A DNA stretch of 13,327 nt, from assembly GCA_025453855.1 (NCBI GenBank), contig JALOPO010000012.1:1-13327 (forward strand). Direction: 5' to 3'. This document shows, in pieces, positions 1 through 6,671 of the stretch (position 1 is the stretch's first letter; every line of letters starts with the position of its first letter). This DNA is from Gemmatimonadaceae bacterium. Its GTDB lineage: Bacteria > Gemmatimonadota > Gemmatimonadetes > Gemmatimonadales > Gemmatimonadaceae. The position numbers and the translations under genes are program-made. The notes under the pieces are model-generated. The model was given only the letters and a program-made list of their open reading frames with translations, was not told the origin of the DNA and did no database searches.

Positions 1-1
1 C

Positions 2-1126
2 AGCAAGAAGGAGCTGCTGCGCGACCTGCAGCGCGCGCCGGAGTTCGACCAGAGCGCGCTCTTCAAGAAGGTCTACGAGGAGGAGTACGGCGTCTTCGGT
101 GGCGCCCCGTTCGGGGCGCTGGTGGGCAACTACGAGTTCGACAAGTCGGGGCAGGACATCGAGCTCCTGGAGAAGGTCTCGAACGTGGCGGCGGCGGCGC
201 ACGCGCCGTTCCTCACCGCTGCGAGCCACGAGATGTTCAACCTCGAGAGCTACTCGCAGCTCGACCAGCCGCGCGACATGGCGAAGGTGCTCGACAGCAC
301 CGAGTACGCGAAGTGGAAGGCGTTCCGCAACACCGACGACTCGCGCTACGTGGCGCTCTGCCTGCCGCGCATGCAGCTGCGCGAGCCGTACGGGGCGAAG
401 ACGGTGCCGATCGAGGCGTTCAACTACGACGAGCACGTCGACGGCACGGAGCACGACCACTACCTGTGGGGCTCGGCCGCCTGGGCGCTGGCGTCGAAGG
501 TCACGCAGTCGTTCGCCAAGTACAGCTGGTGCGCGGCGATCCGCGGCGTGGAGTCGGGCGGGCTCGTGACCGGGCTCCCGGTGCACAACTTCCAGACCGA
601 CTCGGGCGAGGTGGTGATGAAGTGCCCGACCGAGGTCTCGATCACCGACCGGCGCGAGAAGGAGCTGGCCGACCTGGGCTTCGTCCCGCTCGTGCACCAG
701 AAGGGGACGCCCAACGCCGCGTTCTTCAGCGTGCAGAGCGCGCAGAAGCCGAAGACCTACGACCAGCCCTCGGCGACCGCCAACGCCCGCATCTCGGCGC
801 AGCTCCCGTACATCTTCGCGACGTCGCGCTTCGCGCACTACCTGAAGGTGATGATGCGCGACAAGATCGGCGGCTTCATGACCGCCTCCGAGGCGAGCAC
901 CTTCCTCAACCGCTGGATCGCGCAGTACGTCGTCACCAACGACAGCGCGTCGTTCGAGCTCAAGGCCGAGCGCCCGCTCAAGGACGCGCGCGTGGACGTG
1001 GTGGAGGTCCCGGGCAAGCCGGGGGCGCTGCGCGCCGTCGCCTTCCTCCGCCCGCACTTCCAGCTCGACGAGCTCTCGATCTCGATGCGCCTCGTCGCCG
1101 AACTCCCGCCCCCGGCCGGCGGTTGA
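2..1126 (+). CDS. tssC: T6SS contractile sheath large subunit TssC (VipB/ImpD family), 5' end missing
   Basis: TssC pairs with TssB to form the cytoplasmic sheath that contracts and drives the Hcp tube out of the cell. The reading frame is open from base 2 and gives 374 residues. The family is usually about 490-500 residues, so roughly the first 120, including the N-terminal helix, lie outside the window. Family hallmarks are visible in order: EEEYGVFGGAPFG near the left edge, LLEKVSNVAAAAHAPF, QPRDMAKVLDS, DSRYVALCLPR, YLWGSAAWALA, KYSWCAAIRGVESGGL, KCPTEVSITDRREKELADLG, SRFAHYLKVMMRDKIG, and the C-terminal FLRPHFQLDELSISMRLVAEL. Upstream ATG or GTG codons in the visible part are internal. 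The stop codon forms part of a palindrome. tssB is expected immediately upstream. Identity is very secure; the exact sheath class cannot be read without the N-terminus. Confidence 0.96.
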   Translation, partial: SKKELLRDLQRAPEFDQSALFKKVYEEEYGVFGGAPFGALVGNYEFDKSGQDIELLEKVSNVAAAAHAPFLTAASHEMFNLESYSQLDQPRDMAKVLDSTEYAKWKAFRNTDDSRYVALCLPRMQLREPYGAKTVPIEAFNYDEHVDGTEHDHYLWGSAAWALASKVTQSFAKYSWCAAIRGVESGGLVTGLPVHNFQTDSGEVVMKCPTEVSITDRREKELADLGFVPLVHQKGTPNAAFFSVQSAQKPKTYDQPSATANARISAQLPYIFATSRFAHYLKVMMRDKIGGFMTASEASTFLNRWIAQYVVTNDSASFELKAERPLKDARVDVVEVPGKPGALRAVAFLRPHFQLDELSISMRLVAELPPPAGG

Positions 1127-1143
1127 CGCGGGGCCCCGCGTCA
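1124..1143. other. Perfect 20-bp palindrome at the tssC stop codon
   Basis: The half-site TGACGCGGGG is followed directly by its reverse complement CCCCGCGTCA, and the tssC stop TGA is the first three bases. In RNA it could fold as about eight base pairs, nearly all G-C, closed by a GGCC loop. No T-run follows, so it is not a textbook intrinsic terminator. Its place 60 bp ahead of hcp would suit a partial terminator or an mRNA-processing or stabilising hairpin that uncouples hcp abundance from tssC. A dyad protein-binding site is another possibility. The palindrome is seen directly; the role is inference. Confidence 0.6.
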
Positions 1144-1191
1144 CGGCCGTAGTACCACCACAGCAGCTCCCTCCCCACTCCTGACACGACC

Positions 1192-1195
1192 GAGG
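1192..1195 (+). promoter_or_regulatory. Shine-Dalgarno site of hcp
   Basis: GAGG lies 7 bases ahead of the hcp ATG at 1203, an ideal spacing. It supports this start and contrasts with tssA and clpV, which show no such site. Confidence 0.7.
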
Positions 1196-1202
1196 AACGA
1201 GC

Positions 1203-1718
1203 ATGGCGTACGACATCTACATGTACTTCAAGGGCGGCCACAAGATCGAGGGCAGCACGACCGACGAGGAGATGGCGAAGAACAAGGCGAGCGAGATCTT
1301 CAGCTTCTCGTTCGGCTCGTCGAACCCGGTGACGGTCGGCTCGGGCGAGCTCACCGGCGGCAAGGTCTCGCTCTCGTCGATCAACGTGATGAAGCGCTAC
1401 GACCAGGCGTCGATCGCGCTCCTCGAGGCGTGCAACCTGAGCGCCAAGATCGACTCGGGGTTCATCGTCTTCCGCCGCGCCTCCGGCGATGCGAAGCTCG
1501 GCGCCACGCCGTACCTCACGTACGAGCTCGTGAACCCGCGCATCGAGTCGGTGCAGTGGTCGGGCTCGGCCGGTGGCGACGACTGGCCGACCGAGAGCGT
1601 CTCGATCGCCTTCGCCGCGATCAAGGTCAACTACTCGCCGTCCGACAAGACCGGCAAGCCGGATCTCGCCGCGGCCGGGATCACGGGCTGGGACCTCATC
1701 ACCAACAAGAAGGTCTGA
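1203..1718 (+). CDS. hcp: T6SS tube subunit Hcp (TssD)
   Basis: Hcp stacks as hexameric rings to make the inner tube propelled by the sheath; it can also carry small effectors in its lumen. The 171-residue product is close to the usual length of about 160-172 and has no signal peptide, as expected for a T6SS substrate. Family features: the N-terminal MAYDIYMYFKGGHKIEGST strand, the EIFSFSFGSSNP segment, the central GGKVSLSSINVMKRYDQAS region, LLEACNLSAK, and the late signature GGDDWPTESVSIAFAAIKVNY, followed by a GWDLITNKK tail. There is no extra C-terminal domain, so it is a plain structural Hcp rather than an evolved one. The ATG at 1203 is preceded by GAGG. A 76-bp spacer separates it from tssC, while tagJ starts 3 bp after its stop. 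Confidence 0.96.
   Translation: MAYDIYMYFKGGHKIEGSTTDEEMAKNKASEIFSFSFGSSNPVTVGSGELTGGKVSLSSINVMKRYDQASIALLEACNLSAKIDSGFIVFRRASGDAKLGATPYLTYELVNPRIESVQWSGSAGGDDWPTESVSIAFAAIKVNYSPSDKTGKPDLAAAGITGWDLITNKKV
1707..1713 (+). promoter_or_regulatory. Shine-Dalgarno site deciding the tagJ TTG start
   Basis: AAGAAGG inside the last codons of hcp lies 8 bases ahead of the TTG at 1722. It is the main reason for choosing this rare start codon; no ATG or GTG in this frame is placed as well. Confidence 0.55.
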
Positions 1719-1721
1719 CCG

Positions 1722-2432
1722 TTGCCGCCGACCGCGATCGACGCGTTCCGCGCCGGCCGCCTCGGCGAAGCGGTCGCGACGCTGGGCATCGAACTCCGGC
1801 AGCAGCCGGCCGATGCCCGGCGCCGCGCCTTCCTCTTCGAGCTCCTCTGCTTCCAGGGCGAGTACGAACGCGCCGTGAAGCAGCTCGACGTCCTGGGCGC
1901 GGCCTCCAAGGAGGCCGAACTCGGGGCGCTGCTCTACAAGGGGGCGATCCGCGCGCAACGCGAGCGCGAGTCGTTGTTCGCCGACCGCGCCTTTCCGCTC
2001 GACCCCGCGCCGCCGGTGCGCGGGACGCTCAACGGACGCCCCTTCACCTCGCTCGTCGATGCCGATCCGCGCATCGGCGCGCGCCTCGAGTGCTTCGCGG
2101 CGGGCAAGTACCTCTGGCTGCCGATGGCGCATGTCGCCTCGGTGACGATGGCGCCGCCATCATCGCTGCGTGACACGATCTGGCCGAGCGTCGTCGTGCG
2201 GTCGGCGGCGCACGTGCGCGATCTCGAACTCGGGCAGGTCCTCCTCCCCGTGCTCGCGGTCGGCTCGGCCACCGATCCGGACGAGGCGGTGCAGCTCGGC
2301 CGCGTCACCGAATGGGTGCTCGAGGACGAGGTCGAGGTGCCGCGCGGCCTGAAGTGCTGGCTCGTCGACGGCGAGGAGTTCCCGCTCCTCGAGCTGCGCG
2401 AGCTCGTCATCGAGGCGCCCGCCGCGCCCTGA
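1722..2432 (+). CDS. tagJ: T6SS accessory protein TagJ (ImpE/SciE/HsiE1 family), compact form
   Basis: TagJ/HsiE1 is a cytoplasmic accessory found in one class of T6SS; in P. aeruginosa it binds the N-terminus of the small sheath protein and is linked to ClpV-mediated sheath turnover. The 236-residue product begins with a helical segment (AFRAGRLGEAVATLGIELR, then QPADARRRAFLFELLCFQGEYERA, about residues 8-51). Next come ImpE hallmarks: GTLNGRPFTSLVDADPRIG at 101-119, GKYLWLPMAHVASV at 128-141, SLRDTIWP at 148-155 and QLGRVTEWV at 191-199. It is shorter than the usual roughly 260-290 residues. The missing part appears to be the helical stretch between the TPR-like N-terminus and GTLNG. The start is TTG, 3 bp after the hcp stop, with AAGAAGG upstream. 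The family assignment rests on remembered motifs and operon position. Confidence 0.87.
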   Translation: MPPTAIDAFRAGRLGEAVATLGIELRQQPADARRRAFLFELLCFQGEYERAVKQLDVLGAASKEAELGALLYKGAIRAQRERESLFADRAFPLDPAPPVRGTLNGRPFTSLVDADPRIGARLECFAAGKYLWLPMAHVASVTMAPPSSLRDTIWPSVVVRSAAHVRDLELGQVLLPVLAVGSATDPDEAVQLGRVTEWVLEDEVEVPRGLKCWLVDGEEFPLLELRELVIEAPAAP

Positions 2433-2438
2433 TCGCGC

Positions 2439-2466
2439 CACGCGTCGCCCGTCGCGGCGACGCGTG
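2439..2466. other. Strong hairpin in the tagJ-tssA spacer
   Basis: CACGCGTCGCC at 2439-2449 and its exact reverse complement GGCGACGCGTG at 2456-2466 form an 11-bp stem with a 6-base loop, starting 7 bases after the tagJ stop. No T-run follows, but a C-rich tract does (2468-2492). It could be a transcript-processing or attenuating hairpin, or help a Rho-type stop, splitting hcp-tagJ from the tssA-baseplate part. The stem is seen directly; the function is inferred. Confidence 0.65.
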
Positions 2467-2467
2467 T

Positions 2468-2492
2468 CGGCCTCCCCCCGCCGCACCACCTC
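2468..2492 (+). promoter_or_regulatory. C-rich tssA leader without a Shine-Dalgarno site
   Basis: The bases just ahead of the tssA ATG are dominated by C, with a run of six C at about 2474-2479 and no GGAG-like motif. They follow the hairpin at 2439-2466. The tract could be a Rho-loading or weak initiation region, or simple spacer; no promoter boxes are recognisable. Confidence 0.3.
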
Positions 2493-4256
2493 ATGCCCGT
2501 TCGCGCCGACCTCGTCGATCCGCTCCTCGTCCCCATCGCCGGCGACAACCCGTCGGGGCACTCCGTGCGCGAGGACCCGGCCTGGGAGGCGATCAAGGAC
2601 GCGCGCCGCGAGGACCTGGACGTCGACCAGGGACAGTGGCAGCGCGCGCGCAAGGTTGCCGAGCCGGCGCAGGTCATCAAGCTCGTCACCCCGCTCCTCG
2701 CCGAGCAGAGCAAGGACCTGCAGCTCGCGGCGTGGTGGACCGAGGCGCAGCTGCGGCGCGACGGGCTGCAGGGGCTGCGCGACGGGCTCGCGCTGCTGCG
2801 CGGCCTCCTCGAGGGCTTCTGGGAGACGCTCTATCCCGAGATCGAGGACGGTGACGCGTCGCTGCGCGCCGGCCCGCTCGAATTCGTGGGGGTGAAGCTG
2901 CTCGATCTCGTGCGCGCCGCGCCGATGAACGCCGCGAAGCACGGCTACTTCCAGTACGACGCGGCGGTGCTCGCCGGCACCAGCGAGGAGGCGAGCCGCG
3001 ACGAGGCCAAGCGCAACGCCCGCGCGTCGCTCGAGGGGCTCGCGCAGCCCTTCATCGAGGAAATCCTGGTCAGCGTCGACGCGACGCCCAAGACCTTCTA
3101 CCGCGCGCAGCTCGCGCTCCTCGGCGAGCTCGTGGAGGAGGTCGTCGCGCTCAACACGCTCGGCGACGAGCGCTTCGCCGACGAGGCGCCGAGCTGGACG
3201 AAGCTCCTGTCGCAGTGCGAGTCGCTGCGCGCCACGACGCAGCTGCTCCTCCAGCGCCGACTCGAGCAGGAGCCGGATCCGGTCGAGGAGAGCGCCGACC
3301 CGTCGGGCGGGGACGCGGGGGCGACCGTGGCGGCGGAGCCGACGAGCACCACGCCGCTCCCGACGAGCGCCGCCGATGCCACGCAGCGCGTCGTCGTCTC
3401 GGCCCGCTGGCTGCGCCGCGAGCGCCCCACCGATCCCACGCCGTACGCGCTGCTGCGCGCGCTCCGCTGGCAGGAGCTGCGCGCCCTCCCCGACGGGACC
3501 GGCGCGCCACCGGCCGAGCTGCTGTCGGCACCCCCCACCGCGCAGCGCGCGAAGCTCAAGGCGCTGCAGCTCGAGCAGCAGTGGGAGGCGCTCTTGGACG
3601 GCGTGGAGGAGCTCACCGCCGCCACGCCCGGTGCGGCCTGGCTCGATGCGCAGCGCTGGGCGATCGAGGCCAGCGCCGCGCTGGGGCCAGACTACGAGGC
3701 GGTGCAGCACGCGCTGCGCACCGCGCTCCGCGCGCTCCTCGCCGACTTCCCGCGGCTCCCGCACGCCACGCTCCTCGACGACTCGCCGGTGGCGAACGCC
3801 GAGACGCTGGCCTGGCTCGAGCGGAGCGGGCTCTATGGCGGGATCGTGGACATGGCGCCGCTCGAAGGGCTCCCGGCGACGCCGCGTCGCCCCAAGCTCG
3901 CGCAGGCGAAGGCCGAGGCGGCGGCCGGGCGCCTCGATCGCGGCGTGGCGCTGCTCATGGTCGACATCGCGCGCGAGAAGAGCGAGCGCGCGCGTTTCCT
4001 GCGCCGCGTGGAGCTGGTCACCGTGCTCCTCGACGCCGGGAAGGCGGCGGTGGCGATGCCGATCGTCGAGGAGATGCTCGAGCAGGTGGAGGAGCACAAG
4101 CTCGACACGTGGGAGGATGGTGACCAGCTCGCGCGGGCGCTGGTGCTGGCCTGCCGCGCGATCGACGCCACCGACGGCGACAGCCGGCAGCGCGCGCAGC
4201 TCTACCTCCGCATCTGTCGCCTCGATCCCGTGGCCGCGATCGCGCTCGGCGGGTGA
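2493..4256 (+). CDS. tssA: T6SS assembly protein TssA (ImpA N-terminal domain, VasJ-like C-terminal domain)
   Basis: TssA binds the membrane complex and baseplate, then rides the distal end of the growing tube/sheath to coordinate its polymerisation. The 587-residue product has an ImpA-type N-terminal domain (about residues 5-130: LLVPIAGDNPSGHSVREDPAWEAIKDARRED, then FWETLYPEIEDGD). A helical second part runs to about 257, followed by an Asp/Pro/Ser/Thr/Ala-rich linker at about 258-300 and a helical middle region. The C-terminal domain (about 455-585) carries FLRRVELVTVLLDAGKAAVA, then EEHKLDTWED and YLRICRLDPVAA, matching the VasJ-type domain that oligomerises in long TssA proteins such as that of enteroaggregative E. 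coli. The ATG at 2493 is the first start before the conserved domain but has no Shine-Dalgarno site. Its last codons overlap the proposed tssE start. Confidence 0.93.
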   Translation: MPVRADLVDPLLVPIAGDNPSGHSVREDPAWEAIKDARREDLDVDQGQWQRARKVAEPAQVIKLVTPLLAEQSKDLQLAAWWTEAQLRRDGLQGLRDGLALLRGLLEGFWETLYPEIEDGDASLRAGPLEFVGVKLLDLVRAAPMNAAKHGYFQYDAAVLAGTSEEASRDEAKRNARASLEGLAQPFIEEILVSVDATPKTFYRAQLALLGELVEEVVALNTLGDERFADEAPSWTKLLSQCESLRATTQLLLQRRLEQEPDPVEESADPSGGDAGATVAAEPTSTTPLPTSAADATQRVVVSARWLRRERPTDPTPYALLRALRWQELRALPDGTGAPPAELLSAPPTAQRAKLKALQLEQQWEALLDGVEELTAATPGAAWLDAQRWAIEASAALGPDYEAVQHALRTALRALLADFPRLPHATLLDDSPVANAETLAWLERSGLYGGIVDMAPLEGLPATPRRPKLAQAKAEAAAGRLDRGVALLMVDIAREKSERARFLRRVELVTVLLDAGKAAVAMPIVEEMLEQVEEHKLDTWEDGDQLARALVLACRAIDATDGDSRQRAQLYLRICRLDPVAAIALGG

Positions 4257-4819
4257 GCGGCATGCGGGGGGCGGACGACACGGGCGAGTGGCGCACCACG
4301 GCGCAGCACGAGGCGGCGCGACGTGACGCGGGCGCGCGCCCGGTGCAGACCTCGCTGCTCGATCGGCTCACCGACGACGCGCCCGGGATCGCCCGCGAGG
4401 CGCTCCCCACGCGCGCCGACAGCGTGCGCGCGCTGCGCGACGCGGTGCGACACGACCTCGAGTGGCTGCTCAACACGCGACGCGAGCTGGTGCTGCTCGC
4501 CGACGAGATGACCGAGCTGCGGCGGTCGCTCATCCGCTATGGCGTCCCGGATGTCAGCTCGATGTCGCGCGACGGCACCGACACGGTGCCGCGCCTGGTG
4601 CGCGAGGTGGAGGAGGCGATCGCGATCTTCGAGCCGCGGCTGGCGCAGGCGCGTGTGGTGGCGCTCCACGACCCCGGGGTGAGCGCGCGACAGGAGCTGC
4701 GCTTCACCATCGAGGCGCTGCTGCGCATCGATCCGGCGCCCGAGCGTGTGGTCTTCGACACGGTGCTCGAAGCCTCGCGCGGCGACTACCGGCTGCGCGG
4801 CGGGGGCGGCGATGCGTGA
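4253..4819 (+). CDS. tssE: T6SS baseplate wedge protein TssE (gp25-like)
   Basis: TssE is the gp25-like baseplate subunit that, with TssF and TssG, forms the wedge on which the sheath starts to polymerise. In this 188-residue product the family pattern is clear: TSLLDRLTDDAPG at about 33-45, AVRHDLEWLLNTRREL at 64-79 (the DLEWLLNTR motif is diagnostic), SLIRYGVPDVSSM at 92-104, and the gp25-like end ELRFTIEALLRID. The N-terminus is about 30 residues longer than the conserved core. Two starts are possible. GTG at 4253 overlaps the tssA stop by 4 bases, suggesting translational coupling. ATG at 4262, three codons later, has GGTGA five bases upstream. The 3' end overlaps tssF by 8 bases. Confidence 0.92.
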   Translation: MSGMRGADDTGEWRTTAQHEAARRDAGARPVQTSLLDRLTDDAPGIAREALPTRADSVRALRDAVRHDLEWLLNTRRELVLLADEMTELRRSLIRYGVPDVSSMSRDGTDTVPRLVREVEEAIAIFEPRLAQARVVALHDPGVSARQELRFTIEALLRIDPAPERVVFDTVLEASRGDYRLRGGGGDA

Positions 4820-6671
4820 CGAGCTGCTCTGGTACTACGAGCGCGAGCTGGGCTACCTGCGCCGGCTGGGCGCCGAGTACGCGCAGCGCTATCCCAAGGT
4901 GGCGGGGCGGCTGCAGCTCGAGGCGACCAAGTGCGAGGACCCGCACGTGGAGCGGCTGCTCGAGGGCTTCGCCTTCCTCGCGGCGCGCATCCACCTGAAG
5001 CTGGAGGACGACAGCTCGCAGGTGGCGGAGTCGATGCTCTCGATCGTCGCGCCGCAGCTCGTGCGCCCGGTGCCGGCGATGACGATCGCCGAGTTCGTCG
5101 CCGATCCCGAGCGCGCGACGATGCCGGAGGGGGTGCGCGTGCCGCGCGGGAGCAAGCTGCGCACGCGGGCGGTGAACGGGCAGCGGTGCACCTTCCGCAC
5201 CGCGGCCGACGTGCAGCTCTGGCCGATCGTGGTCACCGACGTGCGCTGGACGACGCCCGACGCGATCGCGCCGCCGCTGCGCGCCACCGACGCCGTGGGG
5301 GCGCTGCGCATCGAGCTGCAGGCCTTCCCCGGGACGTCGCTGTCGGCGCTCGCGCTGCAGACGCTGCGGCTGCACCTGCACGGCGAGGGGTCGGTGGCGG
5401 GGACGCTGCACGAGGTGCTCTGCCGCGACACGCAGGCGGTGCTCGTGCGCCGGCTCGACGAGGGGCAGCGCCATGGGGGCGACGGGGCGCGGCTCGAGCT
5501 CGGCGCGTCGGTGCTGACCGGGGCGGGCTTCGGCGCCGACGAGCGCGTCCTGGAGGGCGGGGCCCCGTCGCTCGCGCCGTACGGGCTGCTGCAGGAGTAC
5601 ATCGCGCTCCCGGCCGCCTTCCGCAGCATCGACCTCGCGATCGGCGACGCGATCCGCGAGACCGGCGCGACGACGGCCTGCGAGATCGTGGTGCTGGTGA
5701 AGTCGTTCGATCGCGGCGACCGGCGCGCGGTGCTCGCCGCCGGCGTGACGCGCGAGACGCTGCGCCTCGGCTGCACGCCGGTGGTGAACCTCTACGAGCA
5801 CGTCGCCGAACCCATCCTGCTCACGCACCGGCGCGACGAGTACCCGCTCGAGGCCGATGCGCAGCAGCGTCGCACGACGGAGGTCTACGCCGTGACCGAC
5901 GTGGTGGCGGCGCGCACCGGTGGCGACACGATCCGCTTCGAGCCGCTCTACGGACTGCGCCACGACGTCGGGGGGAGCGCCGAGCCGCCGGTCTACTGGG
6001 TGGCGCGGCGCCATCCCGCGCCGGATCGCGGCCCGCGCAGCTCGGACATCGCGCTGGCCTTCGTCGATCGCACCGGGCGCACGATGCAGCCGGCGCACGA
6101 CACGGTGACGGCGCGCGTGCTCGCCTTCAACGGCGACCTGCCGTCGCGGCTCCCGGTGGGCGATGCGCGCGGCGATTTCGAGCTGGTGAGCGGCGGCCCG
6201 TTCACGCGCATCGGCGCGCTGCTGCGGCCGACGCGCAGCGTGCACCCGCGCCTCGGCGCGGCGATGGTCTGGCGCCTCGTCTCGCAGCTCTCGCTCAACC
6301 ACCTCTCGCTCTCCGACGGGCCGGAGGCGCTGCGCGAGCTCCTGCGGCTGCACGACCACGGCGAGTCGCCCGAGATCGAGCGGCAGGTGGCCGCCATCAC
6401 CGACGTGCGCAGCCGGGCGGTGCACGCCCGCGTCCCCGGGCTCGCGACCGGGGGCGGGCTGGCGCTCGCGCGCGGTCGCGCCATCGAGCTTGAACTCGAC
6501 GAGGACGGCTTCGCCGGCGACGGCGCGTGGCTCTTCGCGACCGTCATGGAGCGCTTCTTCGCGCTCTACGCGTCGCTCAACAGCTTCACGCAGCTGACGG
6601 TGCTCACCAGGCAGCGGCGCCGCCCGCTCGGCCAGTGGCTGCCGCGGGCGGGATGCCGGGCGCTCGGATGA
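4812..6671 (+). CDS. tssF: T6SS baseplate subunit TssF (ImpG/VasA family)
   Basis: TssF is the largest wedge component of the baseplate; two TssF with one TssG encircle the VgrG hub. The 619-residue product has the typical family length. The start region is nearly canonical: MRDELLWYYERELGYLRRLG, then EYAQRYPKVAGRL, EDPHVERLLEGFAFLAARI and AESMLSIVAPQLVRPVPAM. The C-terminus is also characteristic: GAWLFATVMERFFALYAS at about 571-588, NSFTQL at 590-595, and an Arg-rich tail with QWLPRAG. The ATG at 4812 was chosen because family homology starts exactly there; the longer frame upstream reads out-of-frame tssE. It overlaps the tssE stop (ATGCGTGA) and ends in an ATGA overlap with tssG, so translation of the three baseplate genes is probably coupled. 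Confidence 0.96.
   Translation: MRDELLWYYERELGYLRRLGAEYAQRYPKVAGRLQLEATKCEDPHVERLLEGFAFLAARIHLKLEDDSSQVAESMLSIVAPQLVRPVPAMTIAEFVADPERATMPEGVRVPRGSKLRTRAVNGQRCTFRTAADVQLWPIVVTDVRWTTPDAIAPPLRATDAVGALRIELQAFPGTSLSALALQTLRLHLHGEGSVAGTLHEVLCRDTQAVLVRRLDEGQRHGGDGARLELGASVLTGAGFGADERVLEGGAPSLAPYGLLQEYIALPAAFRSIDLAIGDAIRETGATTACEIVVLVKSFDRGDRRAVLAAGVTRETLRLGCTPVVNLYEHVAEPILLTHRRDEYPLEADAQQRRTTEVYAVTDVVAARTGGDTIRFEPLYGLRHDVGGSAEPPVYWVARRHPAPDRGPRSSDIALAFVDRTGRTMQPAHDTVTARVLAFNGDLPSRLPVGDARGDFELVSGGPFTRIGALLRPTRSVHPRLGAAMVWRLVSQLSLNHLSLSDGPEALRELLRLHDHGESPEIERQVAAITDVRSRAVHARVPGLATGGGLALARGRAIELELDEDGFAGDGAWLFATVMERFFALYASLNSFTQLTVLTRQRRRPLGQWLPRAGCRALG

Noticed and set aside
2160..4097. A 645-codon open frame on the - strand opposite tssA
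   Set aside because: Low-complexity Arg/Leu/Glu/His product and no start context; tssA on the other strand is convincing.
4746..4811. Longer start for tssF
   Set aside because: The added 22 residues are out-of-frame tssE sequence; TssF homology starts exactly at the ATG at 4812.
6527..6667. Longer start for tssG
   Set aside because: The added 47 residues are Ala/Arg-rich shadow of the tssF end; the ATG in the ATGA overlap at 6668 is the natural start.
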